Assembly: GCF_024868665.1 (NCBI RefSeq)
Contig: NC_079906.1
Span: 11,962,529-12,026,528 of the forward strand
Direction: 5' to 3'
Origin: Triplophysa rosa
Taxonomy: Eukaryota > Chordata > Actinopteri > Cypriniformes > Nemacheilidae
Length of the DNA stretch: 64,000 bases
Made by a program: the position numbers and the translations under genes. The notes beneath the pieces are model-generated. The model was not told where the DNA came from, did no database searches, and saw only the letters and a list, made by a program, of their open reading frames with translations. Shown piece by piece: positions 55,851 through 64,000 of the stretch (position 1 is its first letter; each line of letters begins with the position of its first letter).

Positions 55851-57719
55851 GTCATGTAGACTTGCATGCATCAAGCTTTTGATCAAAGCAAGCAAGCAAC
55901 ACGCAGTGCATTCCATATCCATCATTCTAAATATATACAAATTCAATTTTACATCTTTAAGTTTGTAAAGAAAATAGAAGTGCTGTTCTTTGAAAGAACA
56001 AGTTATCCAAACTACTCATCCCAAAATCATTTTACAGCTCTATACTCTTACTCCACAACATCTCATTTGTGTCCTTGAATTATTTTAAAAATCAAACAGA
56101 GAACTCCGATAAGTCTTGCAAGCTTTGAAAGAGAAACCTGCAGTTCCATTTTTTCCAAGTGTACCAAGATTCTGGGCAGGTTGTTATATCTCAGCAGGAA
56201 AGCAGGGAGTAAAAAGGACCCAAACGCACTTAGTAGTGACATTTCTTTGATAACTCTGACGCACATTCTTCACCGAACCAATTATGAATATGAACGCAGG
56301 TCTGCTTTTGTTTCGGGGCAAGTATTCTGTTGTTTTACAGAGACATCAGCAGCCTTCTTCAGATAAAAGGGTCTCCATTTTGAGGAGGACCAGGTGGATG
56401 CTTGGATTAGCCAAAACTCTGGCAGAGGGCAGGCATTTTCCCTTTCCAACAAAGACAGAGGATCTTTTTGTGCTTTAATGCACTTTAATGGTTGCATTTG
56501 TGCTGGGCCACAGAGCGAAAAAGAGAGTTAGAGTCCTTTTCATTACAGTGTGGAGCCACAGTGGTGAGAGGAGCAGGACTCCATCAACAACATGTGGAGT
56601 GTCGACAGAAAGAGAGAGAGATATGGGGGGAGATTGAGAAGCGCGTGGCATTGCTTTGTAATGCGATCAGAAACAGTTCTTTTATAAGCCCTTCGTCACA
56701 TACATTTCATCAAACTTCCTTCTCTTTTATTACTTGTCTGCTGAGACTGTTTTCTCCCCGACTGCAGATGGATGTAATATTTATACCTGTCACACACACA
56801 GGGATGGAAAATGAGAATATCTCCCCAGCAGAGATGACGCAACGGGGCTAAAATGTTTGGTGGCTGCTGTCAGCAAATCCTCAGCGTGCAATGTGATTTC
56901 TGTCCCGCTCTTAATATTTTCAGCCTTACACGGGAATAAACGTTGGCAGATAGCGATCTCATTACTGACCCCTGTGCTGTGTGTAACGCCGCATACGTAC
57001 TCACCAACATATACTCATAACGCATAATGGCTTTCTATAAAAACACACACGTTGACCCACGCAATCACCACATGCAGAAATCGATTAGCTCGCAGGAAGC
57101 CTCTGCCCACGTACCCGCTGCAAACCACGCCAAAGTCAGCGTCTAGCGACAGTGACACTGATGATGACATTGCCATGGCAACACACTCCTCAGGTCTCCC
57201 GCTGCACTGGCGTGAGAGCGCTGAATACCCTGGGTAGCAATTTCTATTGATGGCAAAATAGCGAAAGACAAAGCATGTTTTAGGTCACATTCTACTTCCA
57301 CCCGCGCACCCAAAGTAAGCCACAACCTCACACATCCCTCCTTAAGAATCCAGTCAAAGCCAATTAAATTGCCCATATTCAATGTCTGCACCCAGTACTC
57401 GATCCATGTCAAGTCTTGCAGGCAGGATGTCATCCGATTCTTTCGTTGCCACATCATTGCCAGTCACTTTACTGTAGCAATATTCCTCTCCTGGCTGTCA
57501 TATGGAACTTAATTCAATTAGGAGATGTGTAAGGTGTTTTTTACGATCCAAGCCCAGTGAGCTGTTTATCTCATCTAACAAAAGCCACGGAAGCCCCTGG
57601 ACTGCATCTTCTGTAATATTAAAAAACATCATGACATTAAAACTCAACAAAACAATCATCCCTCTCCAGAGACACTCTCCTGAGAAGCGGAGAGCCAGTA
57701 ACATGGGCTCTGGCATTTA
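55851..57719. other. Unique DNA, no confident gene
   Basis: A 119-codon frame (56492-56851) and overlapping frames at 57052-57237 (plus) and 57143-57457 (minus) show no protein family. Balanced composition around 57060-57240 may indicate regulatory DNA. Confidence 0.45.
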
Positions 57720-57870
57720 AAGCCTTCCATAGCTGCCGTGGTGTGAGCAGTGCTGGAGCGGTTTTAATTAAATCAACTCAGGCTGGGTTGATATGCTCCG
57801 TTTTGAAAAGTCACCTCATTAATTTTAGTGGGAAGAGGCAGTTCTGAGGTAGAGCTTGATTGTAAACACT
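57720..57870. promoter_or_regulatory. Candidate conserved non-coding element
   Basis: GGAGCGGTTTTAATTAAATC, GGGTTGATATGCTCCG and CACCTCATTAATTTTAG lie close together: two homeodomain-type cores in a repeat-free stretch. Inference from motif texture only. Confidence 0.22.
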
Positions 57871-58161
57871 TGACGCAGCTTGGAATCAATTGAAATAAGA
57901 TGGAGGAGAAAAAGTCGGCAGTTCGGGGGAAATTTTATACAGTCACCACAACTGGTTTCAATGACATTTTCTATTCAAATGTGAAGACCTCTACTGTGCT
58001 AAACATAGCAAATTACAGAATTCTCTTCACAGGTTGCGATGACCAATGTGATTCTAAGGCTATGGCGCAGAACCTGTACACAGAAGTTGAACATGCATAA
58101 CATGCATAACTTTGGGAAAAGTGTTTCAACATAAACGCTCTGGAATAAATCCTATCAATAT
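57871..58161. other. Unique DNA, no gene seen
   Basis: The frame at 57900-58100 has no family features. Confidence 0.45.
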
Positions 58162-58169
58162 AAATGTAT

Positions 58170-59380
58170 TAGAGATGCACCCATTGCAATTTTCTTTTCC
58201 GATTCCGATTTTATTACAAGTGAAACCTGCCGATTCCGATTTTCTATCCACAAACTATAATTGACAGTATACTGTATATAAAACCATATTAACTTTTCTT
58301 CAATGCACATTTTTTTTATTTTCATTGAATAAATGATTGAACATTACAATTTCCCTAAATGCAGTTCTCCAAGCTGCATTAAATTACAGAATCTTCTCTT
58401 TCCCAAACAACTCTTAAATTGAATAACTCTGTGACTGAAAAGAAGTAAAAATAATAAAATATAACTAAACATGTCACTTAATTTACTTTTTTCATTTTTG
58501 TACTCATCTCACAAAAGTCTAAGATAACAATAAAATACTTCAACTTTATTCTCGGCTGTTTCCGTTTATGAAACTAACATTGCTTTATTTCATTTTTTCA
58601 AATGTAAAATATATTGTCTTTATCTTGTGTCTGTAGTATTAAAAGAAGTGGGTTGATTTTTGCTGCAACTTCAATAAAAAAGTTAAAAATCTTATGAGTG
58701 AATTCTACTCTAAAGATGTAAATGTATTTGCAGTTTTTTGTGTTAGTAAAGAACTCAATCAGATATATATCACATATATTGGTTGATTTATTCATTTTTT
58801 TATATTTTGGATTTTTAAAAACAAGTAGAAGTCGTGTTGAATGTCATTTTACCCAGGTGAAATGACCACCGTTTTAACGTAAGACAAGAAATCAGGTTGA
58901 AGGGAATTTACGTTTGTTTTACACAGAGTGAACGACTTCAACATGAGTTTAGCATGTGTCAGAGTTTAGCATGATGCTAATAGCATCACTGTTGGCATAC
59001 ATACCCCATGTAGACGGAGCAGCGAGAGATGAACTACAGTGCACCTTTTTGTCTGTACAGTACATGATGCGTGCGTGTGCACGCGCGTGCAGTCAGCGGA
59101 TATGAGAGATGCGCGTCAGTCAGCAGAGACTCGCGGTCCGGTGGACACACATGCGAGTATAAACGAGCCGTGAAAGACAGGCTGTGCGCGCGCAGGTTTA
59201 CATGTTTACTTGCGGCTTTGAGTGTACTGACGGCTGTGACGTTCTTGCCCGCATCACGGGAAACAGAAGATCTGCTTGGAATTGGCGAGACGTGAGACTG
59301 AACGGCCGGACACCGGTCGGGCCGATCATACGAAAAACCGGCCGATTCCGGTCTCTTGCCGGTCAATCGGTGCACCTCTA
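58170..59380. mobile_element. hAT-family element copy B, complete with 8-bp target duplication
   Basis: 1,211 bp. Left end TAGAGATGCACC (58170-58181), right end GGTGCACCTCTA (59369-59380), inverted repeats with one mismatch. AAATGTAT flanks both sides (58162-58169, 59381-59388). Subterminal CCGATTCCG motifs occur at both ends (58203, 58234; 59342), likely transposase-binding repeats. The left two-thirds is AT-rich and the right third CpG-rich (GCGCGTGCAGTCAGCGG). Neither strand has a credible transposase frame, so it is non-autonomous. It is the reference for reading copy A at 46323. Confidence 0.93.
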
Positions 59381-59388
59381 AAATGTAT

Positions 59389-59914
59389 AAAGGTCTATCA
59401 ACAAATAAAGGGAGAACAATAAGTTTACCAAATCAAAAATTTGCTACAGGAGTAAAATCGCTATTATACCTGCTAACCTCCCTCCTAAGGTCAGACCGAA
59501 CCAATAGAGAATGAATTTACAGGACAAACTACTGACTAACTATTTTGAAGCAAAAAAAAATTATATTATGGCTGTATCACAATTTGAGTTCTATTTCGCC
59601 AATTATTATATAGAAGTGCATTTGATTATCACAATAAATTAACAGCCATGTTTTCTATTAGTGTTTCAACCCACCGCAGTAATTACAGCTCTTTTTGTGC
59701 TTGACATTAATTAACACGCTTTAGGGATAAGTAGTAGATTTCCAAAACACTTGTTTAATAAATATTACAAAATTATATCAAAAGGTACAAACATGCTTAT
59801 TGAAGTTATAAACATGAAAACACCATCCAGTCTTTTCCATACACTGGCAGATGATGTTTAAGGCTGGGGGAAGTTTAGCACATCACTTTCTCTAGGATAT
59901 ATCTGCCCATAAGT
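59389..59914. other. AT-rich unique DNA
   Basis: No named repeat or gene. Confidence 0.5.
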
Positions 59915-59922
59915 GCTGGTCT

Positions 59923-60289
59923 CAGAGGTCGCGTTAACCGAAAATTCTCCATCATTGATGGATTTTTTATACCAGTGACGGAAAAATCTGAAGGCCGTCC
60001 GTCATTTTGACGGATTACAATGAGGGCAGTTTGTAATTCCCCTTTTTGTCGAGTTGGTAGCATCCAATTAGTATTGTATGTCTGACAACAGAAACATTAA
60101 ATATGTAAACGACTTCGGCTTTATTGGGTATTAAAATACAGTAAGTTCAAAGAACGCATGTACGTTGCGATGACGTCACAAACATGCTAATTGGCACGTA
60201 ATATCACCTTGCACCATAGTGACGGGTAAAAATAGATTATGACGGATTTTTTAGGAGCCTGTCCATGAAAAAGTCTAGCGCAACCTCTG
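59923..60289. mobile_element. 367-bp non-autonomous hAT element with 8-bp target duplication
   Basis: Ends CAGAGGTCGCG (59923-59933) and CGCAACCTCTG (60279-60289), inverted with one mismatch. GCTGGTCT flanks both (59915-59922, 60290-60297). Subterminal GACGGA / TCCGTC motifs recur (near 59979, 59998, 60009, 60240), a typical arrangement of hAT transposase-binding sites. The CAGAGGT start is shared in style with Tol2-type fish hAT elements; kinship beyond that is not shown. Confidence 0.93.
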
Positions 60290-60297
60290 GCTGGTCT

Positions 60298-60538
60298 AGG
60301 ATCAGTTTGTCTCATTGGTCAGCATTCCAGTGGGGAAAAATATTTTTCAATGAAACATGTACTGTATTTTATTGACAATTTTATTCACAGCCATGACGCA
60401 AACAGAACACCCTGAATAGGTGAAATGTGTAAGCAACAAACTTGCTTTCCTAATTTGTAAAAAATACCAGATTTTTTGTTTAGACGTCTGGTTATAAAAA
60501 CAACTGGCTCATTATATTCTAAACTCTTTTGTTTTTAT
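60298..60538. other. AT-rich unique DNA
   Basis: Nothing recognised. Confidence 0.45.
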
Positions 60539-60539
60539 T

Positions 60540-60580
60540 TGTGTGTGTGTGTGTGTGTGCGTGCGTGCGTGCGTACGTGT
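60540..60580. repeat. (TG)n / (TGCG)n compound microsatellite
   Basis: About ten TG units, then GCGTGCGTGCGTGCGTACGT. Alternating purine/pyrimidine throughout. Confidence 0.93.
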
Positions 60581-61080
60581 GTCTGCTGTGTTTAATAAGT
60601 TTACAGGCTATTATATACATACACATACAGTACCTATATACATTTAAATGTTTAAATTTAGCAGAATTTTTTTCCCAACGTGACTTACATCCAAGAGGGC
60701 TTTTCCGTGCCGATCCATGCCAGCCGGTGCGTAAATGGTTTCATTTTCCACCGCAGGGCCGATAACGGAAATCTTTAGAATGTAAACACAATGCGTAATG
60801 TGCTGCAGAACGAAGGAACAGAACGAAGGCAAGTTGAACTACTTTTAAACAAGCATCATTAAAAACTTGGTGCTAGATGTCATGCAATGGTCAAAAATAT
60901 GTCAGCATGTGCACATGGCCCAACGATTTCAAAAGCACAGACAGAATATAAATCTTACAAACTGAATGAATTGCTGGGCTGTAGGCCAGTGATAGGCTTG
61001 GATTTAATGATACAGAAAGAAAACAAACAATATACTGACTCTTAAAGCTACTTGTCATCTCTGTTCACTATAGCACAACT
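60581..61080. other. Unique DNA, no gene seen
   Basis: No named repeat or gene. Confidence 0.45.
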
Positions 61081-61311
61081 TACACTCTTAAAAATAAAGA
61101 TGCTTAAAAGGTCCGTGAACAATTTTTGGTTCCACAAAGAACCATTTAGTCAAAGGTTCTTTAAAGAAGCATCTCTTTCCTACCTTTTTATAATGTGAGA
61201 ACCTTTTGTGAAACAGAAAGGTTCTTTGGATGTTATAGGTTCTTTATTGAACCATTTAGTAAAAAAAGGTCTTTCTATGTCATTGTGAAGCACCTTTCTT
61301 TTTAAGAGTGT
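61081..61311. mobile_element. Foldback MITE with TA flanks (CACTCTTAAAAATAAAG)
   Basis: TA at 61081-61082 and 61310-61311; ends CACTCTTAAAAATAAAGATG and CACCTTTCTTTTTAAGAGTG, imperfect inverted repeats. Internal GGTTCCACAAAGAACCATTT, AAAGGTTCTTTAAAG and AACCTTTTGTGAAACAGAAA are mirrored again, so it folds extensively. TA flanks fit a Tc1/mariner-type source. I recognise it as a common cyprinid family. Confidence 0.82.
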
Positions 61312-61499
61312 ACCTTAAGCCCAGCCTAAATTAAGTTTCACAACAACAACAAAAACGCAAAATTTCACAAGAAATTTTATTTCACTTTGCAACACTTGGT
61401 TAAAAGGAATAAGAAAAATAAAATATAATAAAAAAAGATTAACTGTTTGCAAATGCCTCTTGGTTTGAATACAAGAAAAATTATACATTTGTGTATAAC

Positions 61500-61690
61500 T
61501 TCGCAGCAGTTCACCCCGAAATGAAAATTCTGTCATCATTTACTCACCCTTCTGTATTTATACAAATCTGTATAAGTTTCTTTGTTCTGATGAACACAGA
61601 GAAATATATTTGGAAGAATGCTTTTAACCAAACAGGAAAATTTGCTTTATAAATTTCAAAAGAAGATATTTGGAAGAATGAAGGAAAGCA
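61500..61690. mobile_element. Angel-like foldback element (longer subfamily), truncated
   Basis: AGCAGTTCACCCCGAAATGA, TTTGTTCTGATGAACACAGA, TTGGAAGAATGCTTTTAACC and a returning AAAAGAAGATATTTGGAAGA. It uses the TATTTGGAAGAATG variant, like the copy at 35983, and runs into the next Angel copy. Confidence 0.78.
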
Positions 61691-61699
61691 GACTATACT

Positions 61700-61975
61700 A
61701 TAATGACTAATGTCATTATTTACTCACACTCATGTCATTCCACATGTATGACTTTCATTTTTATTTTTATTAAGGACACAAAATAAGTTATTTTGAAGAA
61801 CGCTGATAACCATAAGCACCCTTTGACTGCACTGTATGAACACAAAACCACCAAGACATTTGTCAAAATATCTTTAGTGTTCCACAAAAGAAAGAGTCAT
61901 ATCTAGGTTTTGAATGACATGAGGGTGAATAAATGATGACAACATTTATATTTTTGGGTGAAGTACCCCTTTAGG
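61700..61975. mobile_element. Angel-like foldback element, adjacent second copy
   Basis: Restarts at TAATGTCATTATTTACTCAC; hinge GACTGCACTGTATGAACACA; right arm AAAATATCTTTAGTGTTCCA and TTTTTGGGTGAAGTACCCCT. This is the ATTTTGAAGAACGCTG variant, so two subfamilies sit side by side. Terminal TTAA has changed to TTAG. Confidence 0.82.
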
Positions 61976-62100
61976 TAAAGAAACCCTTATAATTAAAGCC
62001 AACTAATTTTCTTAATAAATACAGTTTTCTGACTTATTTCTCAATCTTCATCATCTTTTCATGTAAAAGGATAAAGACCGAAAAGACGCAGAATTCTTAC
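61976..62100. other. AT-rich spacer
   Basis: Nothing recognised. Confidence 0.4.
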
Positions 62101-62580
62101 CCTCATTAATAATTCAAGTTCTGATTTATACCACCAGCGTTTGGTAAATCAGATCTCTAACTCAGTCAACTCGCTGGCATCTTACAGTATTCCAGATGCC
62201 AACAGCTGGGGATTTTAATCACTAGCAGAGTGATGAACGACACTGGCGTGTTGGCAAACACAGCTTTACAGCTGCCAAAAGAGCTGGAGAAGGGAAGATG
62301 TGAAAATAACACGAGGGACAGTGTGGGGATACAACAGCATCTTCTACCAAGACCTGCACAATAGCTGTCGGTGACAATGCATCGTGTCGCACATCAGCAC
62401 AAAACCCAGATCATCCCGGGATCATCCGGCGACTTCCAAATGCTCAAATGAGACATAAATCTGGGCCTTTTAGAAAGCGACCTGTAAAACACTTGAGTTC
62501 AGTCCATTCTAGCTGATTGTGAGGGGATCTAGGCCTGCAGTACCCTTGGAAATCGTTGTCTGGGGTCTTTCTGACAGCAC
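62101..62580. promoter_or_regulatory. Candidate conserved regulatory block
   Basis: Repeat-free and mixed in composition, with an imperfect inverted pair CTGGCATCTTACAG / TTCCAGATGCCAACAG around 62174-62206 and GGGGATTTTAATCACTAGC after it. Also CAGCTGCCAAAAGAGCTGG. No sustained open frame. Function is inference. Confidence 0.25.
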
Positions 62581-62834
62581 GGATCAATAGGAAGAACAAT
62601 AAGAGAACTAAGGTCAGCTGTGGCTTCTACAGTGTATGACATCAAGAGGTGGACAAATCAATGAAAGATTCATTGACTGTTGGCTTAACCTCTGATAATG
62701 CTCTGCAATCTGAACTTTAATGTTGGTTGGAGAACATGTGACCAGCTCAATGGAATGGCCCCATTTGAAGAAAATGACCTCCGGTTAGTCTGTTAAACCG
62801 CAGTCAGCACTGAATGTCATTTCAATCGTGATCA
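62581..62834. other. Unique DNA
   Basis: Nothing recognised. Confidence 0.45.
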
Positions 62835-63151
62835 TTAAAGGAACAGTTTACCCATTTCTGCAATCCTCATTTTGTTTCAAAACATTTTTATTGTGAAACA
62901 CAAAGAAACATATAAATACATCTTTCTGAGCCACCTCGGTTGCCAAGTTCCACCAGAGAGGTAGATGATGACCTTTGATGGCTCTTTATTGGTGTTTTGG
63001 CCTGGCTAAACGGCTATATGAAAAAAGCGATATATATTCTTTAAAAAAAATCTCATTTGAGTTCCACATAAATACAACTATCAGCAAAGGTTTGAAACAA
63101 CATGATGGAGAGTAAATAAGAATTTTTATTTTGGGTGTACTGTTTCTTTAA
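62835..63151. mobile_element. Angel-like foldback element, highly diverged
   Basis: TTAA at 62835-62838 and 63148-63151. Ends AAAGGAACAGTTTACCC and TTTTGGGTGTACTGTTTC. The interior keeps AACACAAAGAAACATATAAA and AGGTTTGAAACAACATGATG but most of the hairpin is eroded, which suggests that this is among the oldest copies here. Confidence 0.72.
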
Positions 63152-63228
63152 GTAATAAAGAAAACATAGCATTGGCACACTGATGAAAAGCCAAAGCTTC
63201 CCCCCCACCTGTTTTAAAGATATCCAAC

Positions 63229-63430
63229 TAGGGCTGCAACAACTAATCGATAAAATCGATAATAATCGATAATGAAATTCGTTGTCAACGAATTTCATTA
63301 TCGATTAGTTGGTCTGTGACGTCACTTGCGAGCTGCGCAGTTATAAATCAAGCGCATCTTCTTCCCTTTTAAAATTACCGTTTTAGATGTGTCTCTCCGT
63401 GCAGCATGAGCTGCGCAGTGTGGGAATATT
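63229..63430. mobile_element. hAT-type left end with long terminal hairpin
   Basis: Starts TAGGGCTGCAAC; CAACTAATCGATAA (63240-63253) pairs with TTATCGATTAGTTG (63298-63311), and AATGAAATTCGTTG/CAACGAATTTCATT forms the hairpin centre. It is followed by TGACGTCACTTGCGAGCTGC and GAGCTGCGCAGT (twice). The terminus is of the same TAGGGCTG type as the 8027 element. No right terminal CAGCCCTA is seen before the window ends, so the right limit is unknown. Confidence 0.7.
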
Positions 63431-64000
63431 TTTCAGATAAAAGTATGATTTAAATATCAATATAATCAATAAGTGTTTTCTTTCATTTGTTTCATTGGGC
63501 TGTGTGGTTTTGTCGTGTGCTTTCTGTTTCGCTCGGTGGGGGGTTGCTGTGGCAGGCAGGGAGAACAGAGAAAGTTGGGGGTTGGAGTCATAAATTATCT
63601 AGATAAACACACACACACAAAGAGTTATAAAGAAAAGAAATAATATGAATTAATCCACTACATATGTTTTAAGTATAATCATGAGTTGTGATGTGTTTTA
63701 ATGAATCATAGGATTAAGAAACAACGCTATATAATTAAAAACATTAGATGATTGAGTGTTTTCTTTTTACTGGAAGAATGTTGGGAATGTTGGTATATTG
63801 TTCGGCCACAGGAGACTGTTTTTAGGAGACCACTCCTTGGGGGAGGGTGTCCCTGGAGAACATTCCTCAATACTAGCGACTGACCACAGGATGTATGTTT
63901 TGAGAAGGTTTTATTTTTCAGGAACTAAGCAGATAAACGTGGCGTATGGTGATTGGTGGAAAGAGAACAACACTCCTTAAAAGGCAAAGGCGGAGTCAGA
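63431..64000. other. Unassigned DNA, possible LTR-like promoter at the edge
   Basis: Short CA run (63607-63620). From about 63770 the composition changes (GGGAATGTTGGTATATTG; CCACTCCTTGGGGGAGGGTG). ATTGG (63952-63956, an inverted CCAAT box) is followed 20 bp later by CCTTAAAAGG (63975-63984). This spacing suits an RNA polymerase II promoter such as an LTR U3, but the sequence ends before any diagnostic feature. The 74-codon frame at 63756-63980 is not recognised. Confidence 0.2.

Noticed and set aside
56492..56851. 119-codon frame
   Set aside because: No domain; low-complexity purine-rich segment (AGAGAGAGA) inside; no splice support.
59034..59381. Opposing frames in the right third of hAT copy B, also present in copy A
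   Set aside because: Shared between copies because of common descent of the transposon; no transposase motif (BED finger, DDE region or hATC) is visible.

Overview
This window is 64 kb of non-coding nuclear DNA from a teleost fish, most likely a cyprinid (carp, minnow or danio relative). The inference rests on repeats that I recognise as cyprinid/teleost families: many Angel-like foldback elements with TTAA ends, hAT elements with 8-bp target duplications, a Tc1-like element, tRNA-type SINE fragments, L2-like LINE 3' tails and long CA/TG microsatellites. I see no confident protein-coding exon, no tRNA or rRNA gene and no CRISPR array. Nearly all open reading frames of 60-120 codons are chance frames in AT-rich DNA, or run through microsatellites or transposons. 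The window fits a gene desert, a large intron or a long intergenic interval.

Layout. 1-8.4 kb: AT-rich unique DNA, three Angel-like copies, a 57-bp CA tract joined to a GTCCCC-type repeat, and a hAT element with a perfect 8-bp duplication. 8.4-13.5 kb: mostly repeat-poor, with homeodomain-type AT motifs (candidate regulatory DNA). 13.5-18.2 kb: a foldback element split by a 733-bp TTAA element, an inverted-repeat element at 15.86 kb, and a tandem pair of Angel-like copies. 18.2-22.7 kb: repeat-poor, enhancer-like. 22.7-23.5 kb: CA/TA low-complexity DNA holding a 16-bp inverted-repeat structure and a 50-bp perfect palindrome. 26-32 kb: Angel copies, a 342-bp element with near-perfect 38-bp terminal repeats, and a 981-bp hAT relic. 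32-41.9 kb: mostly unique with three Angel copies. 41.9-43.1 kb: nested foldback elements. 44.1-44.8 kb: a SINE and a 56-codon ORF with a signal-peptide-like start. 45.4-49.1 kb: a dense transposon cluster, in which a hAT copy holds a Tc1-like element, a tiny LINE-tail insertion and a broken right end next to an 18-bp tandem array. 50.2-52.98 kb: GC-rich element fragments, a short solo LTR with a 5-bp duplication, a SINE, and two copies of a foldback family. 54.2 kb: LINE ORF end. 55.7 kb: another foldback fragment. 58.2-59.4 kb: an intact second copy of the hAT family from 46.3 kb. 59.9-61.3 kb: a 367-bp hAT element and a TA-flanked foldback element. 61.5-63.3 kb: more Angel copies and a hAT left end. 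63.3-64 kb: unassigned DNA, possibly the start of an LTR.

No gene pathway can be described. The main biology is layered transposon history, readable from target duplications and from comparing two sister copies of one hAT family. Repeat-poor blocks are reported only as candidate conserved regulatory DNA, since conservation cannot be tested from one sequence.
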